From: an uncultured Ruminococcus sp.
GTDB taxonomy: Bacteria; Bacillota; Clostridia; Oscillospirales; Acutalibacteraceae
Direction: 5' to 3'
DNA length: 34,425 bases
Assembly: GCA_946414115.1 (NCBI GenBank)
Contig: CAMKNF010000001.1
Location: 1 to 34,425, forward strand
The notes below the pieces were generated by a model. The model was given only the letters and a program-made list of their open reading frames with translations. It was not told the origin of the DNA and ran no database searches. A program made the position numbers and the translations under genes. Shown here piece after piece: positions 1-8,006 of this stretch (the stretch's first letter is position 1; every line of letters begins with the position of its first letter).

Positions 1-81
1 CTTAAAATTCGGGCTGCAATTTTTCCAAACAAACCGACTTTTCCACTCGATTTGCCCGCCGAGGCACTCGGCTAAATTATA
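1..81 (-). promoter_or_regulatory. Promoter and structured 5' leader of a minus-strand gene beyond the window
   Basis: A TATAAT box is read on the minus strand at 76-81; the -35 region is weak. The predicted transcript would begin at a perfect 6-bp hairpin, GCCGAG-TGC-CTCGGC (58-72). Just downstream CGGGC (54-58 on the minus strand) can pair with GCCCG at 10-14, closing a larger stem. No open frame with a ribosome binding site is visible, so this is read as the untranslated leader of the next gene. The nature of that gene and of any ligand cannot be seen. Confidence 0.4.
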
Positions 82-149
82 GCTTAGCTCACAAACTTAA
101 CAGAAAATCTATACTTATTAAAAGCTATCAAAAATATTTTATTTTTCAG

Positions 150-189
150 GTAATTAAAAACTAAAGGCTGCTCCAAATGGAACAGCCTT
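150..189 (-). terminator. Intrinsic terminator of the ribosomal superoperon
   Basis: On the minus strand an 11-bp stem (AAGGCTGTTCC with GGAGCAGCCTT, one G-U pair, ATTT loop; 164-189) is followed by TAGTTTTTAATT. It lies about 30 bp after the rplQ stop codon and is the natural 3' end of the S10-spc-alpha transcript. Confidence 0.85.
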
Positions 190-219
190 AATTTATTCAG
201 CAAAATTTATATCCGAAAA

Positions 220-561
220 TCAGATAAGCTCGATGATTGCCATTTCAGCGCCGTCACCACGACGAGGACCGATTTTAGTCACTCTTGTGTAACCGCCGCT
301 TCTCTCCTTATACTTGGGAGCAATTTCAGTGAAGAGCTTGCTTGTAACATCTTCCTTTGTAACAAAAGCCAAAACAAGGCGTCTGTTGTGAAGTGTGTCG
401 TTCTTTGCTGTAGTAATCATCTTCTCTGCCATAGCCTGAACTTCCTTGGCACGAGTAAGAGTTGTTTCGATTTTGCCGTTTTCGAGAAGGAATGTAACCA
501 TAGCACGGAGCATTGCAGTTCTCTGAGCTGTAGTTCTTCCTAATTTTCTTGTACCGGGCAT
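220..561 (-). CDS. rplQ: 50S ribosomal protein L17
   Basis: The 113-residue product has the L17 N-terminus (MPGTRKLGRTTAQR) and the conserved C-terminal RRGDGAEMAIIELI. L17 is a large-subunit protein near the exit tunnel. The start is set at 561 because AAAGGAG sits 8 nt before that ATG; an in-frame GTG three codons upstream is too close to the ribosome binding site. It is the last gene of the superoperon, 37 bp after rpoA, and is followed by the terminator at 150-189. rpoA-rplQ is the standard end of the alpha operon. Confidence 0.97.
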   Translation of the reverse strand: MPGTRKLGRTTAQRTAMLRAMVTFLLENGKIETTLTRAKEVQAMAEKMITTAKNDTLHNRRLVLAFVTKEDVTSKLFTEIAPKYKERSGGYTRVTKIGPRRGDGAEMAIIELI

Positions 562-598
562 TGTTTTCACTCCTTTACCGTTGGTTTAAAAGGGTAGT

Positions 599-1552
599 TT
601 ATTCGTCTTCCTTCTGAAGACTGAAACCGAGAGAATTAAGCTTCTGAATAACCTCTTCAAGAGATTTTCTGCCGAGGTTTCTAACCTTCATCATATCCTC
701 TTCGGACTTGTTAATTAAATCTTCAACCGTGTTGATTCCTGCACGCTTTAAGCAGTTGAACGAACGAACCGACAAATCGAGATCTTCGATTGTCATTTCA
801 AGGATTTTCTCCTTGCCCTTGTCGTCCTTTTCAACCATAAGCTCTGCGCTTGAAGCCTTGTCGGAAAGATTTACAAAGAGGTTTAAGTGCTCTGTAAGAA
901 CCTTTGCCGCAAGAGAAACAGCCTCTTCAGCGTTGATAACGCCGTTTGTCCATACGTCAAGTGTGAGCTTGTCAAAGTCGGTAATCTGACCTACACGGGT
1001 GTTGTCAACCGTATAGTTAACCTTTAACACGGGAGTATAGATTGAGTCAATCGGAAGTACACCGATTACATTGTTACCGCTTAACTGCTTGTTGCGCTCG
1101 CCGGGAACATAACCTCTGCCCTTGTCAACGGTTATTTCCATATTGAGCTTTGCGCCCTCGCCGAGAGTAGCGATGTGAAGCTCGGGATTTAAAATCTCAA
1201 CCTCGTTGTCGCACTTGACGTCGGCAGCAGTTACTTCACAAGGACCCTCGGCTGCAATTTCAACAACCTTAGGGCAGGTTTCGTGAAGCTTGGGAACAAG
1301 ACTTTTCAAATTGAGAACAATTTCCGTAACGTCTTCCTTTACGCCGGGAATAGTTGAAAATTCGTGAAGAACGCCGTCAATCTTAACAGATGTAACAGCA
1401 CAGCCTTCAAGAGAGGAAAGCAATACTCTGCGCAGGCTGTTGCCGAGAGTGTTGCCAAAGCCACGCTCAAGCGGTTCAACAACAAATCTGCCGTATTTCC
1501 CGTCCTCGGTTAATTCTGCAGTTTCAATTCTTGGCTTTTCAATTTCAATCAT
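599..1552 (-). CDS. rpoA: DNA-directed RNA polymerase subunit alpha
   Basis: The 317-residue protein is full length for bacterial alpha. The N-terminal assembly domain (about 1-230) includes the RGFGNTLGNSLRRVLLSS dimerisation segment. A linker leads to the C-terminal domain (about 250-312) with the LDLSVRSFNCLKRAGI and RNLGRKSLEEV helices that contact UP elements and activators. The subunit seeds RNA polymerase assembly. GTCAGGAGG lies upstream of the ATG. A small hairpin (GGCTG-T6-CAGCC, 1577-1592) lies in the 73-bp gap after rpsD and may be a processing site. Nothing is missing. Confidence 0.98.
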   Translation of the reverse strand: MIEIEKPRIETAELTEDGKYGRFVVEPLERGFGNTLGNSLRRVLLSSLEGCAVTSVKIDGVLHEFSTIPGVKEDVTEIVLNLKSLVPKLHETCPKVVEIAAEGPCEVTAADVKCDNEVEILNPELHIATLGEGAKLNMEITVDKGRGYVPGERNKQLSGNNVIGVLPIDSIYTPVLKVNYTVDNTRVGQITDFDKLTLDVWTNGVINAEEAVSLAAKVLTEHLNLFVNLSDKASSAELMVEKDDKGKEKILEMTIEDLDLSVRSFNCLKRAGINTVEDLINKSEEDMMKVRNLGRKSLEEVIQKLNSLGFSLQKEDE

Positions 1553-1625
1553 TCGCGAATCCTCCTGACATTATGCGGCTGAAAAAACAGCCAATGTATG
1601 TGTAATCTGCCTGTGAAAATCGGGA

Positions 1626-2228
1626 TTACTTGGAGTACAACTCAACGATGAGGTGTTCTTCAACAGGATAATCAATATCCTCTCTCTGGGGAGCAGCAAC
1701 TACCTTGCCGCCGAGAAGATTCTCGTCCTTCTCAAGCCACTTGGGAGTAACAGTTGAAGCTGTTTCGCCCTCTGCAATTGCTTTGAATCTTGTTGTTGAG
1801 CGGCTCTTTTCACTAACCTGGATAACATCGCCAACCTTAACAAGGTATGAGGGAATGTTTACCTTTTTGCCGTTAACAGTAAAGTGAGCGTGACTAACAA
1901 GCTGTCTTGCTTCTCTTCTTGTAGCTGCAAGACCGAGTCTGAAAACAACGTTGTCAAGTCTGCGTTCAATTAATGTGAGCAATACGGCACCTGTTTTGCC
2001 TTCAGCCTTTTCAGCCTTCTCATAGTAAGCTCTGAACTGCTTTTCCATAATGCCGTAAATAAATTTAACCTTCTGCTTTTCGGTAAGCTGCATGCTGTAT
2101 TCGCTCTTTTTTCTTCTCATCTTACCGCCGGGGTTTCTGTTGGAAGTTTTCTTTGAGTAACCCATAACTGCGGGAGAAATGCCGAGAGCTCTGCAACGCT
2201 TAGCGATAGGCTGCATATTTTTAGCCAT
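1626..2228 (-). CDS. rpsD: 30S ribosomal protein S4
   Basis: The 200-residue product has the S4 N-terminal domain without zinc-binding cysteines, followed by the S4 RNA-binding domain (ERRLDNVVFRLGLA, HAHFTVNGKKVN). S4 nucleates assembly of the 30S 5' domain; in other bacteria it also represses its own operon, which cannot be judged here. AGGAGG precedes the ATG. In this operon it lies between rpsK and rpoA, the usual clostridial arrangement, whereas in Bacillus rpsD is elsewhere. Confidence 0.97.
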   Translation of the reverse strand: MAKNMQPIAKRCRALGISPAVMGYSKKTSNRNPGGKMRRKKSEYSMQLTEKQKVKFIYGIMEKQFRAYYEKAEKAEGKTGAVLLTLIERRLDNVVFRLGLAATRREARQLVSHAHFTVNGKKVNIPSYLVKVGDVIQVSEKSRSTTRFKAIAEGETASTVTPKWLEKDENLLGGKVVAAPQREDIDYPVEEHLIVELYSK

Positions 2229-2251
2229 TGAAATATCCTCCTTTTATAATA

Positions 2252-2653
2252 CTATACACGTCTTCTCTTTGGAGGACGGCATCCGTTGTGAGGAATCGGA
2301 GTAACGTCTTTAATCATAGTTACTTCAAGACCTGCTGTCTGCAATGCACGGATTGCAGCTTCTCTGCCCTGTCCCGGTCCTTTTACATAAACCTCGACGT
2401 ACTTCATACCATGTTCCATTGCTGCCTTTGCAGCTGTTTCAGCTGCTGACTGAGCGGCAAACGGAGTTGACTTCTTAGAGCCTCTGAAACCGAGCTCGCC
2501 TGCGCTTGCCCACGAAACAGCATTGCCCTGTGTATCGGAAATAGTAACAATTGTATTGTTAAATGTTGACTGGATATGCGCTGCGCCTTTTTCAATGTTC
2601 TTGCGCTCACGGCGACGGCGAATAACCTTCTTACCACCCTTTGGTGCTGCCAT
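2252..2653 (-). CDS. rpsK: 30S ribosomal protein S11
   Basis: The 133-residue S11 carries the family motifs FNNTIVTISDTQGN, GSKKSTPFAAQ, VKGPGQGREAAIRALQ and the C-terminal NGCRPPKRRRV. S11 sits on the 30S platform next to the 3' end of 16S rRNA. GGAGG lies about 10 nt before the ATG. The gap to rpsM is 15 bp, consistent with one transcript. Confidence 0.97.
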   Translation of the reverse strand: MAAPKGGKKVIRRRRERKNIEKGAAHIQSTFNNTIVTISDTQGNAVSWASAGELGFRGSKKSTPFAAQSAAETAAKAAMEHGMKYVEVYVKGPGQGREAAIRALQTAGLEVTMIKDVTPIPHNGCRPPKRRRV

Positions 2654-2668
2654 AGTCCTTTGCCCTCC

Positions 2669-3037
2669 TTACTTCTTCTTATTAGCCATTGTCTTACGGG
2701 GACCCTTGCGAGTACGAGCGTTAGTCTTTGAACGCTGACCTCTTACGGGGAGACCCTTTCTGTGACGAACGCCACGGTAACAGCCAATATCAATAAGTCT
2801 TTTAATATCATAAGCGATGTCACGGCGAAGGTCACCTTCAACGCGGCAGTGATGCTCAATATATTCTCTGAGCTTTGCAATATCCTCTTCAGTTAAATCT
2901 CTGACACGAGTGTCGGGATTAACACCTGTTGCAGCAATAATGTCGTCTGCAGTCTTACGGCCGATACCGTAGATATAAGTTAAACCGATTTCAACTCTTT
3001 TATCTCTTGGTAAGTCAACACCTGCTATACGAGCCAT
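2669..3037 (-). CDS. rpsM: 30S ribosomal protein S13
   Basis: The 122-residue S13 begins MARIAGVDLPRDKRVEIGLTY, has the helix-two-turns-helix segment and the RGVRHRKGLPVRGQRSKTNA tail that contacts P-site tRNA. GGAGGTG is placed well before the ATG. S13 lies in the 30S head and bridges to the 50S. The 50-bp gap after rpmJ is AT-rich and shows no clear promoter. Confidence 0.97.
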   Translation of the reverse strand: MARIAGVDLPRDKRVEIGLTYIYGIGRKTADDIIAATGVNPDTRVRDLTEEDIAKLREYIEHHCRVEGDLRRDIAYDIKRLIDIGCYRGVRHRKGLPVRGQRSKTNARTRKGPRKTMANKKK

Positions 3038-3087
3038 TCAGTTGCACCTCCATATAAATTTAAAAAATAATAGTTGTTTTAAGGTAA

Positions 3088-3201
3088 TTAACCCTGACGC
3101 TGTTTGTGCTTGGGGTTTTCGCAGATTACTAAAATCTTACCTTTTCTCTTGATAACTTTGCACTTATCGCACATCTTCTTTACTGAAGGTCTGACTTTCA
3201 T
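3088..3201 (-). CDS. rpmJ: 50S ribosomal protein L36
   Basis: This 37-residue gene is short but unmistakable: it starts MKVRPSVKKMCDKCKVI and ends NPKHKQRQG. Cys11, Cys14, Cys27 and His32 form the zinc site, so it is the zinc-containing paralog type. L36 is a small late-assembly 50S protein. Its position between infA and rpsM is the standard one. An AGGAATG stretch lies upstream of the ATG as a modest ribosome binding site. Confidence 0.96.
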   Translation of the reverse strand: MKVRPSVKKMCDKCKVIKRKGKILVICENPKHKQRQG

Positions 3202-3241
3202 TTATAATCATTCCTTTCTGAAAATCGTGTTCCTACCCGGC

Positions 3242-3460
3242 TTATTTTGAACGCCAGGTAATTCTTCCTCTGGTCAGGTCGTATGGAGACATCTCCACAG
3301 TAACCTTGTCGCCCGGCAAAATGCGAATGAAATTCATTCTGAGTTTGCCTGAAATAACAGCTAAGATCACGTGACCGTTCTGAAGCTCAACCTTGAACTG
3401 CGCATTCGGCAGAGCCTCTCTTACAATACCTTCTATTTCAATTACATCCTGTTTAGACAT
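3242..3460 (-). CDS. infA: Translation initiation factor IF-1
   Basis: The 72-residue protein is a single S1/OB domain with the family pattern EGIVREALPNAQFKVEL, GHVILAVISGKLRMN and MSPYDLTRGRITWR. IF-1 binds the 30S A site during initiation. GGAGG lies 8 nt before the ATG. It follows the KOW-domain gene by 4 bp, showing tight coupling of map, the KOW gene and infA. Confidence 0.97.
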   Translation of the reverse strand: MSKQDVIEIEGIVREALPNAQFKVELQNGHVILAVISGKLRMNFIRILPGDKVTVEMSPYDLTRGRITWRSK

Positions 3461-3464
3461 ACCG

Positions 3465-3707
3465 TTAACCTCCGTTTTTAAAATCGTTTAAAATTCTTTT
3501 TATTTGCGGATTGGTTTCAATTGAACCCTCGTAAACCTTGTTTGCAGGTGCAAGATGAATAAGCTTTTTCTTTTTCGGCTTCTCAAGCTTTCTTGTCCTT
3601 CCGTCTGCGATATACGCATAGCCGGACTCAACGCCGAGAACGACAAAGAAGTTATCCTTTTCTCTGCCTGCCTTTGCCCTGACAATACTTCCTCTGACTA
3701 TGCTCAT
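3465..3707 (-). CDS. KOW-domain RNA-binding protein (L14e-like)
   Basis: The 80-residue protein begins with a KOW-type segment (RGSIVRAKAGREKDNFFVVL), then a basic stretch (RTRKLEKPKKKKLIHLAP) and an acidic/polar tail. The N-terminus resembles archaeal/eukaryotic L14e and the small KOW proteins often placed between map and infA in Clostridia. An RNA or ribosome role is inferred from the domain and context; the exact function is unknown. The start is backed by AAGGTGAC. It is 8 bp from map and 4 bp from infA. Confidence 0.85.
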   Translation of the reverse strand: MSIVRGSIVRAKAGREKDNFFVVLGVESGYAYIADGRTRKLEKPKKKKLIHLAPANKVYEGSIETNPQIKRILNDFKNGG

Positions 3708-3715
3708 AAGTCACC

Positions 3716-4468
3716 TTAATCAATCAGAGTCATAATCTTAGGGCCGTCGGGAGTTATTGCAATTGTATGCTCAAAGTGAGCGGCAAGCTTTCCGTCCTTT
3801 GTGACGGTAGTCCACTCGTCGTCAAGCACCTCAACCTCATAAGTCCCTTGGGTTATCATGGGTTCAATGGCAATTGTCATACCCGGAATAAGGCGAACGC
3901 CCCGTCCCGGAGTACCGTAATTGGGTACGCTTGGGTCTTCGTGTAATTTCGCACCTACGCCGTGGCCGACAAAATCTCGTACCACCGAGTAACTGCGAGC
4001 TTCGACATACTGCTGAACAGCACTGCCTATGTCACCTATACGGTTACCGGCAAGAGCCTTATTAATTCCCTCATAAAGGCTCTCCTTTGTGGCGTCAAGC
4101 AAAGCCTGCGCTTCTGCACTGATTTTGCCGCAGGGAAATGTGTAGGCGTTGTCGCCGTGAAATCCCTCATAATATGCGCCGACATCGACGCTTACTATGT
4201 CGCCCTCTTTAAGGATCTGTTTCTTACTTGGTATGCCATGGATAACCACATTGTTTACGGAAATGCACGCACTCGCAGGAAATCCGCCATAACCGAGAAA
4301 CGAGGGAGTAGCTCCCTGTTTCTCGATATATTTACGGACAATTGTATCTATTTCATAAGTAGTTACACCGGGCTTTACAGCCTCTCCCGCAACACGGAGT
4401 GCCTCGGCAGAAATTCTGCATGCGTCTTTCATTTTAGAAAGTTCCCGTGCTGTTTTAATAACTACCAT
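3716..4468 (-). CDS. map: Type I methionine aminopeptidase
   Basis: The 250-residue enzyme removes the initiator methionine from nascent proteins. The pita-bread metalloprotease ligands are visible: Asp in VSVDVGAYYEG, Asp in FHGDNAY, His in FVGHGVG, Glu in AIEPM and Glu in HFEHTIAI. The substrate-pocket His is in NVVIHGIPS. Length and lack of a long N-terminal extension fit bacterial type Ia. GAGGCG precedes the ATG and lies within the last codons of adk, 5 bp upstream, so translation is likely coupled. Confidence 0.97.
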   Translation of the reverse strand: MVVIKTARELSKMKDACRISAEALRVAGEAVKPGVTTYEIDTIVRKYIEKQGATPSFLGYGGFPASACISVNNVVIHGIPSKKQILKEGDIVSVDVGAYYEGFHGDNAYTFPCGKISAEAQALLDATKESLYEGINKALAGNRIGDIGSAVQQYVEARSYSVVRDFVGHGVGAKLHEDPSVPNYGTPGRGVRLIPGMTIAIEPMITQGTYEVEVLDDEWTTVTKDGKLAAHFEHTIAITPDGPKIMTLID

Positions 4469-4473
4469 ACTTT

Positions 4474-5106
4474 TTACGCCTCGATTGCCTTGAGGATAAG
4501 AGCCGTAGTATCTTCTACGTTGTCCTGTCCTTCAACATTAACGAGCTTACCCTGCTTTTTGTAATAATCAACAAGGGGCTCTGTTTCCTTGTGGTAAACA
4601 TCAAGACGAGCAAGTACAGTGTCGGGGTGGTCGTCCTTGCGCTGAACAAGGGTGCCGCCGCAATCGTCGCAAACCCCATCCTTCTTGGGCTTTAAGTTCA
4701 CAAGATGATAAGGTCTGCCGCAATTTTCGCAGACACGGCGTCCGGACATACGGTTGATGATTCTTTCATCAGCAACATCAATATTGATAACGTACTGAAT
4801 CTCAACACCCATATTGTCAAGAGCCTCAGCCTGAGGAATAGTTCTTGGGAAGCCGTCAAGAATGAAACCCTTTTGGCAGTCGTCCTCGGAAAGTCTTTCT
4901 TTAACGATTCCGATAACTACCTCGTCGGGAACAAGCTTGCCTTCGTCCATAAAGGACTTAGCCTTAAGACCCATCTCAGTGCCGTTTTTCAGCGCCTCAC
5001 GAATCATGTTTCCGGTTGAAATTGTGGGAATACCAAAGTGCTCGCAAAGTACAGCAGCCTGTGTGCCTTTACCTGCACCCGGAGCGCCTAACATGATAAT
5101 GTTCAT
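4474..5106 (-). CDS. adk: Adenylate kinase
   Basis: The 210-residue long-form kinase interconverts ATP+AMP and 2 ADP. It has the P-loop GAPGAGKGTQA, the AMP-binding DGFPRT motif and a LID domain with four cysteines (CENCGRPYH and CDDCGG), so the LID should hold a structural zinc, as in many Gram-positives. AAAGGAG precedes the ATG. The position secY-adk-map is typical of Firmicutes. Confidence 0.97.
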   Translation of the reverse strand: MNIIMLGAPGAGKGTQAAVLCEHFGIPTISTGNMIREALKNGTEMGLKAKSFMDEGKLVPDEVVIGIVKERLSEDDCQKGFILDGFPRTIPQAEALDNMGVEIQYVINIDVADERIINRMSGRRVCENCGRPYHLVNLKPKKDGVCDDCGGTLVQRKDDHPDTVLARLDVYHKETEPLVDYYKKQGKLVNVEGQDNVEDTTALILKAIEA

Positions 5107-5130
5107 TTAATTATACTCCTTTTTCAGTAA

Positions 5131-6465
5131 TTAGTCAAGAAAACCTTTGTAGTGACGCATCATCATCTGTGACTCGAGCTGTTTTACTGTTTCAAGTGCA
5201 ACGCCAACGATAATGATGATTGATGTACCGCCGATAGCCATATTGCCCATACCTGTTGCAGCACCGTAGATGTGCGGGAGCAAAGCGATGAAAGCAAGGA
5301 AGAGTGCGCCGATAAGTGTTATTCTTGACAGAATGTTTCTGATATAATCAGCTGTCGGAGCACCGGGACGGATACCGGGAACGGTACCGTTGTTTGCTTT
5401 GAGGTTGTTTGCCATTTCAACAGGATTGTACTGAATAGTCGTATAGAAATAAGCGAACATAATGATAAGAATAAAATACAATACCATATACAACCAGCCG
5501 TTTGTGCTGAAGGCTTCAAAGAAAGCACCCCAGAAACCGTCCTTAATCTGAAGGAAGAGGTTGACTGTACCGGGAATTGAAAGAATAGAGCTTGCAAAAA
5601 TGATGGGGAGAACGCCGCCGAGAGCAACCTTGATAGGAAGGTGGCTTGACTGTCCGCCGTACATCTTTCTGCCTACAACACGCTTTGCGTACTGAATCGG
5701 AATTCTTCTTTCGCTGTCCTGCATAAAGGTGATAACCCAGATAACAGCAACAAAAATGAGAACCCAGAGCGGAACGAGGAAGTAATACTGTGTATAACCC
5801 TCTGAACCGAGACCCCAGTACTGACCGAGTGTGCTGATTGTTGCGGGGAGCTGTGCAACGATACCTGCGAAAAGGAGGATAGAAATACCGTTTCCGATAC
5901 CGTTCTTGTTAATCTGCTCGCCCAGCCACATCATAAGAGCTGTACCTGCCGTGAACACGAGCACGATTACAATTGCAGAGAACCACATATCGAAGCCCTC
6001 GTTGTAGATTGTGATGTGCTTACCGCTTTCGGTCATTGTGTTCTTGAGGTAGAAGTAGTATGCAGTACCCTGAATAAGACCGAGACCGACGGTTACGTAA
6101 CGGGTGATAGTACCGATTTTACGTCTGCCTGCCTCGCCCTCTTTAGCCATTCTCTCAAGAGGAGGAATAGCAACGCAGAGGAGCTGCATAATAATCGAGC
6201 TGTTGATGTAAGGAGTGATACCCATTGCAAACAATGTTGCGTTTGCAAACGCACCACCCGAAAGTGTGTTGAGATAAGCCAGCATATTTGTGCTGGAATC
6301 AGGATTGTCTGTAATCAGCTTCATTGCTTCTGCAAGAGCTGTTGTGTCCAGAAACGGAACGGGGATAACCGAACCGATTCTGAATACTACGATAATTAAA
6401 AGTGTAAATAAGATTTTTCTTCTTAAGTCAGGAATTGACCAAGCGTTTCTTATTGTTTTAAACAC
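5131..6465 (-). CDS. secY: Preprotein translocase subunit SecY
   Basis: The 444-residue polytopic membrane protein forms the SecYEG channel. The N-terminal FKTIRNAWSIPDLRRKILFTL, the plug region, ten predicted TM helices, the cytoplasmic loop with RRIPIQYAKR and the C-terminal loop around NPVEMANNLKANNG are all present. The start codon is GTG and directly abuts the TAA of rplO (6466-6468). Its ribosome binding site (AGAGGTG) lies inside the last rplO codons, so translation must be tightly coupled to L15. Confidence 0.97.
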   Translation of the reverse strand: MFKTIRNAWSIPDLRRKILFTLLIIVVFRIGSVIPVPFLDTTALAEAMKLITDNPDSSTNMLAYLNTLSGGAFANATLFAMGITPYINSSIIMQLLCVAIPPLERMAKEGEAGRRKIGTITRYVTVGLGLIQGTAYYFYLKNTMTESGKHITIYNEGFDMWFSAIVIVLVFTAGTALMMWLGEQINKNGIGNGISILLFAGIVAQLPATISTLGQYWGLGSEGYTQYYFLVPLWVLIFVAVIWVITFMQDSERRIPIQYAKRVVGRKMYGGQSSHLPIKVALGGVLPIIFASSILSIPGTVNLFLQIKDGFWGAFFEAFSTNGWLYMVLYFILIIMFAYFYTTIQYNPVEMANNLKANNGTVPGIRPGAPTADYIRNILSRITLIGALFLAFIALLPHIYGAATGMGNMAIGGTSIIIIVGVALETVKQLESQMMMRHYKGFLD

Positions 6466-6909
6466 TTAAATCACCTCTGCCTTTCCGCCTGCAGCCTCAA
6501 TAGCAGCTTTAGCTGATTCGGAAAAAGCAGAAACCTTAACAGTGAGTTTTTTCTCGAGCTTACCGTTGCCGAGAACCTTAACAGCGTCAAAACCGTTCTT
6601 TACTACTCCTGCATTAACAAGAGCCTCAATATCAACTGTTGCGCCGTCTTCAAACTTTCTGTTTAATGTGCTGAGGTTAATTGCAACTACGTTTTTAGCA
6701 AAGATGTTGTTAAAACCTCTTTTCGGTAAACGGCGCTGCAAGGGCATCTGACCGCCTTCAAAGCCCGGACGGACACCGCCGCCTGAACGAGCCTTCTGAC
6801 CTTTGTGACCTTTGCCGGCTGTTTTACCCCAGCCAGAGCCGTGACCTCTGCCGATTCTCTTTGCGTCCTTCTTGGAGCCTTCAACCGGAGAAAGTTCATG
6901 TAACTTCAT
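6466..6909 (-). CDS. rplO: 50S ribosomal protein L15
   Basis: The 147-residue L15 starts MKLHELSPVEGSKK and has the glycine-rich GRGHGSGWGKTAGKGHKGQ segment and MPLQRRLPKRGF. The ATG at 6909 is chosen because AGGAGGTG sits 7 nt upstream; a longer in-frame extension of nine residues would include that ribosome binding site. L15 is a late 50S assembly protein. rpmD ends 16 bp upstream and secY begins immediately after. Confidence 0.96.
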   Translation of the reverse strand: MKLHELSPVEGSKKDAKRIGRGHGSGWGKTAGKGHKGQKARSGGGVRPGFEGGQMPLQRRLPKRGFNNIFAKNVVAINLSTLNRKFEDGATVDIEALVNAGVVKNGFDAVKVLGNGKLEKKLTVKVSAFSESAKAAIEAAGGKAEVI

Positions 6910-6925
6910 AAGTGCACCTCCTTGC

Positions 6926-7096
6926 TTACGCTTCAATAACCTCTACGAGGTGAATGATTTTTGCTACCTTGCCTTTTGTCGAAGCGTTATCGGGCTGTGT
7001 TGTAACGTCACCGATTTTCTTCAGACCTAAAGCGTGGGCTGTTGCAATCTGATCCTTCTTGGAGCCGATAAGGCTCTTAACCAACTTAATTGTCAT
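6926..7096 (-). CDS. rpmD: 50S ribosomal protein L30
   Basis: This 56-residue protein starts MTIKLVKSLIGSKKDQ and continues with ATAHALGLKKIGD, the L30/L7 family fold with the conserved HALGL turn, and ends HLVEVIEA. GGGAGGTTGCAGATT lies upstream of the ATG. It lies between rpsE and rplO as in nearly all bacteria. Length is normal for bacterial L30. Confidence 0.95.
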   Translation of the reverse strand: MTIKLVKSLIGSKKDQIATAHALGLKKIGDVTTQPDNASTKGKVAKIIHLVEVIEA

Positions 7097-7113
7097 AATC
7101 TGCAACCTCCCTA

Positions 7114-7611
7114 TTATAAAATTTCCTTAACGGATTTACCGCGGATAGCAGCTACTTCGTCAGCATTTCTGAGAGCTGCAAGACCTGCGAGTGTAGCTCT
7201 TACTACGTTGCAGGGGTTGTTTGAACGAAGAGCCTTTGTTCTGATGTCCTTGATGCCGACTGCTTCAACAACGGCACGAACAGGACCGCCTGCGATAACA
7301 CCGGTACCGGGAGCAGCGGGCTTCATAAGAACTCTGCCTGCACCGAACTCGCCGATGATTTCGTGAGGAATTGTTGTTCCTCTGAGTGAAACCTTCATAA
7401 GGTTTTTCTTTGCATCCTCAATACCCTTGCGGATAGCGTCGGGTACTTCGCCTGCTTTACCGATACCGAAACCAACTGTTCCGTTACCGTCGCCTACAAC
7501 TACAAGAGCTGCAAACTTGAATATACGACCGCCCTTAACCGTCTTTGATACACGGTTAATAGTAACGACTCTTTCTTTTAATTCGCCTGTTACTTCTACT
7601 GTTTTAGCCAA
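7114..7611 (-). CDS. rpsE: 30S ribosomal protein S5
   Basis: The 165-residue S5 has the double-stranded RNA-binding domain (ELKERVVTINRVSKTVKGGRI), the GNGTVGFGIGKAGEVPDAI loop linked to accuracy, and the C-terminal GVIAGGPVRAVVEA. The start codon is TTG at 7609-7611, set by GAGGAGG 7 nt upstream; no in-frame ATG lies near. The protein helps unwind mRNA at the entry channel. Confidence 0.96.
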   Translation of the reverse strand: MAKTVEVTGELKERVVTINRVSKTVKGGRIFKFAALVVVGDGNGTVGFGIGKAGEVPDAIRKGIEDAKKNLMKVSLRGTTIPHEIIGEFGAGRVLMKPAAPGTGVIAGGPVRAVVEAVGIKDIRTKALRSNNPCNVVRATLAGLAALRNADEVAAIRGKSVKEIL

Positions 7612-7629
7612 AGTTATTCCTCCTCTTCC

Positions 7630-7989
7630 TTAGAAATTGAGGCCGCCCTCACGGGCGCCTTCGGCCAATTCCTTAACACGGCCGTGATAGATATTACCGC
7701 CTCTGTCGAAAACAACATCAACGATATTTTTAGCTTTTGCACGCTCTGCAACGAGAACGCCTACAGCCTTTGCTGCCTCTTTGTTTCCGCCATTACCCTC
7801 GATGGACTTGTCAAGGCTTGAAGCCTGAGCAAGTGTAACACCGGCTACGTCGTCAATAATCTGAGCGTAGATGTTGTTTCTGGAGCGGAATACGCACAAA
7901 CGGGGACAAGATGCTGTGCCGCTTACTTTGCTGCGGACTCTCTTATGGCGTTTTGCACGTGCCTTTTTTGTATCAGGTCTGCTTACCAT
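7630..7989 (-). CDS. rplR: 50S ribosomal protein L18
   Basis: The 119-residue L18 has a basic N-terminus, the PRLCVFRSRNNIYAQIIDD core and the C-terminal VVFDRGGNIYHGRVKELAEGAREGG. L18 carries 5S rRNA with L5 in the central protuberance. AAGGAG precedes the ATG. It follows rplF by 17 bp and precedes rpsE by 18 bp. Confidence 0.97.
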   Translation of the reverse strand: MVSRPDTKKARAKRHKRVRSKVSGTASCPRLCVFRSRNNIYAQIIDDVAGVTLAQASSLDKSIEGNGGNKEAAKAVGVLVAERAKAKNIVDVVFDRGGNIYHGRVKELAEGAREGGLNF

Positions 7990-8006
7990 TATTTTTCACT
8001 CCTTAA

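Noticed and set aside
3962..4564. Open frame of 200 codons on the plus strand opposite map/adk
   Set aside because: Shadow of map; no ribosome binding site and no recognisable protein.
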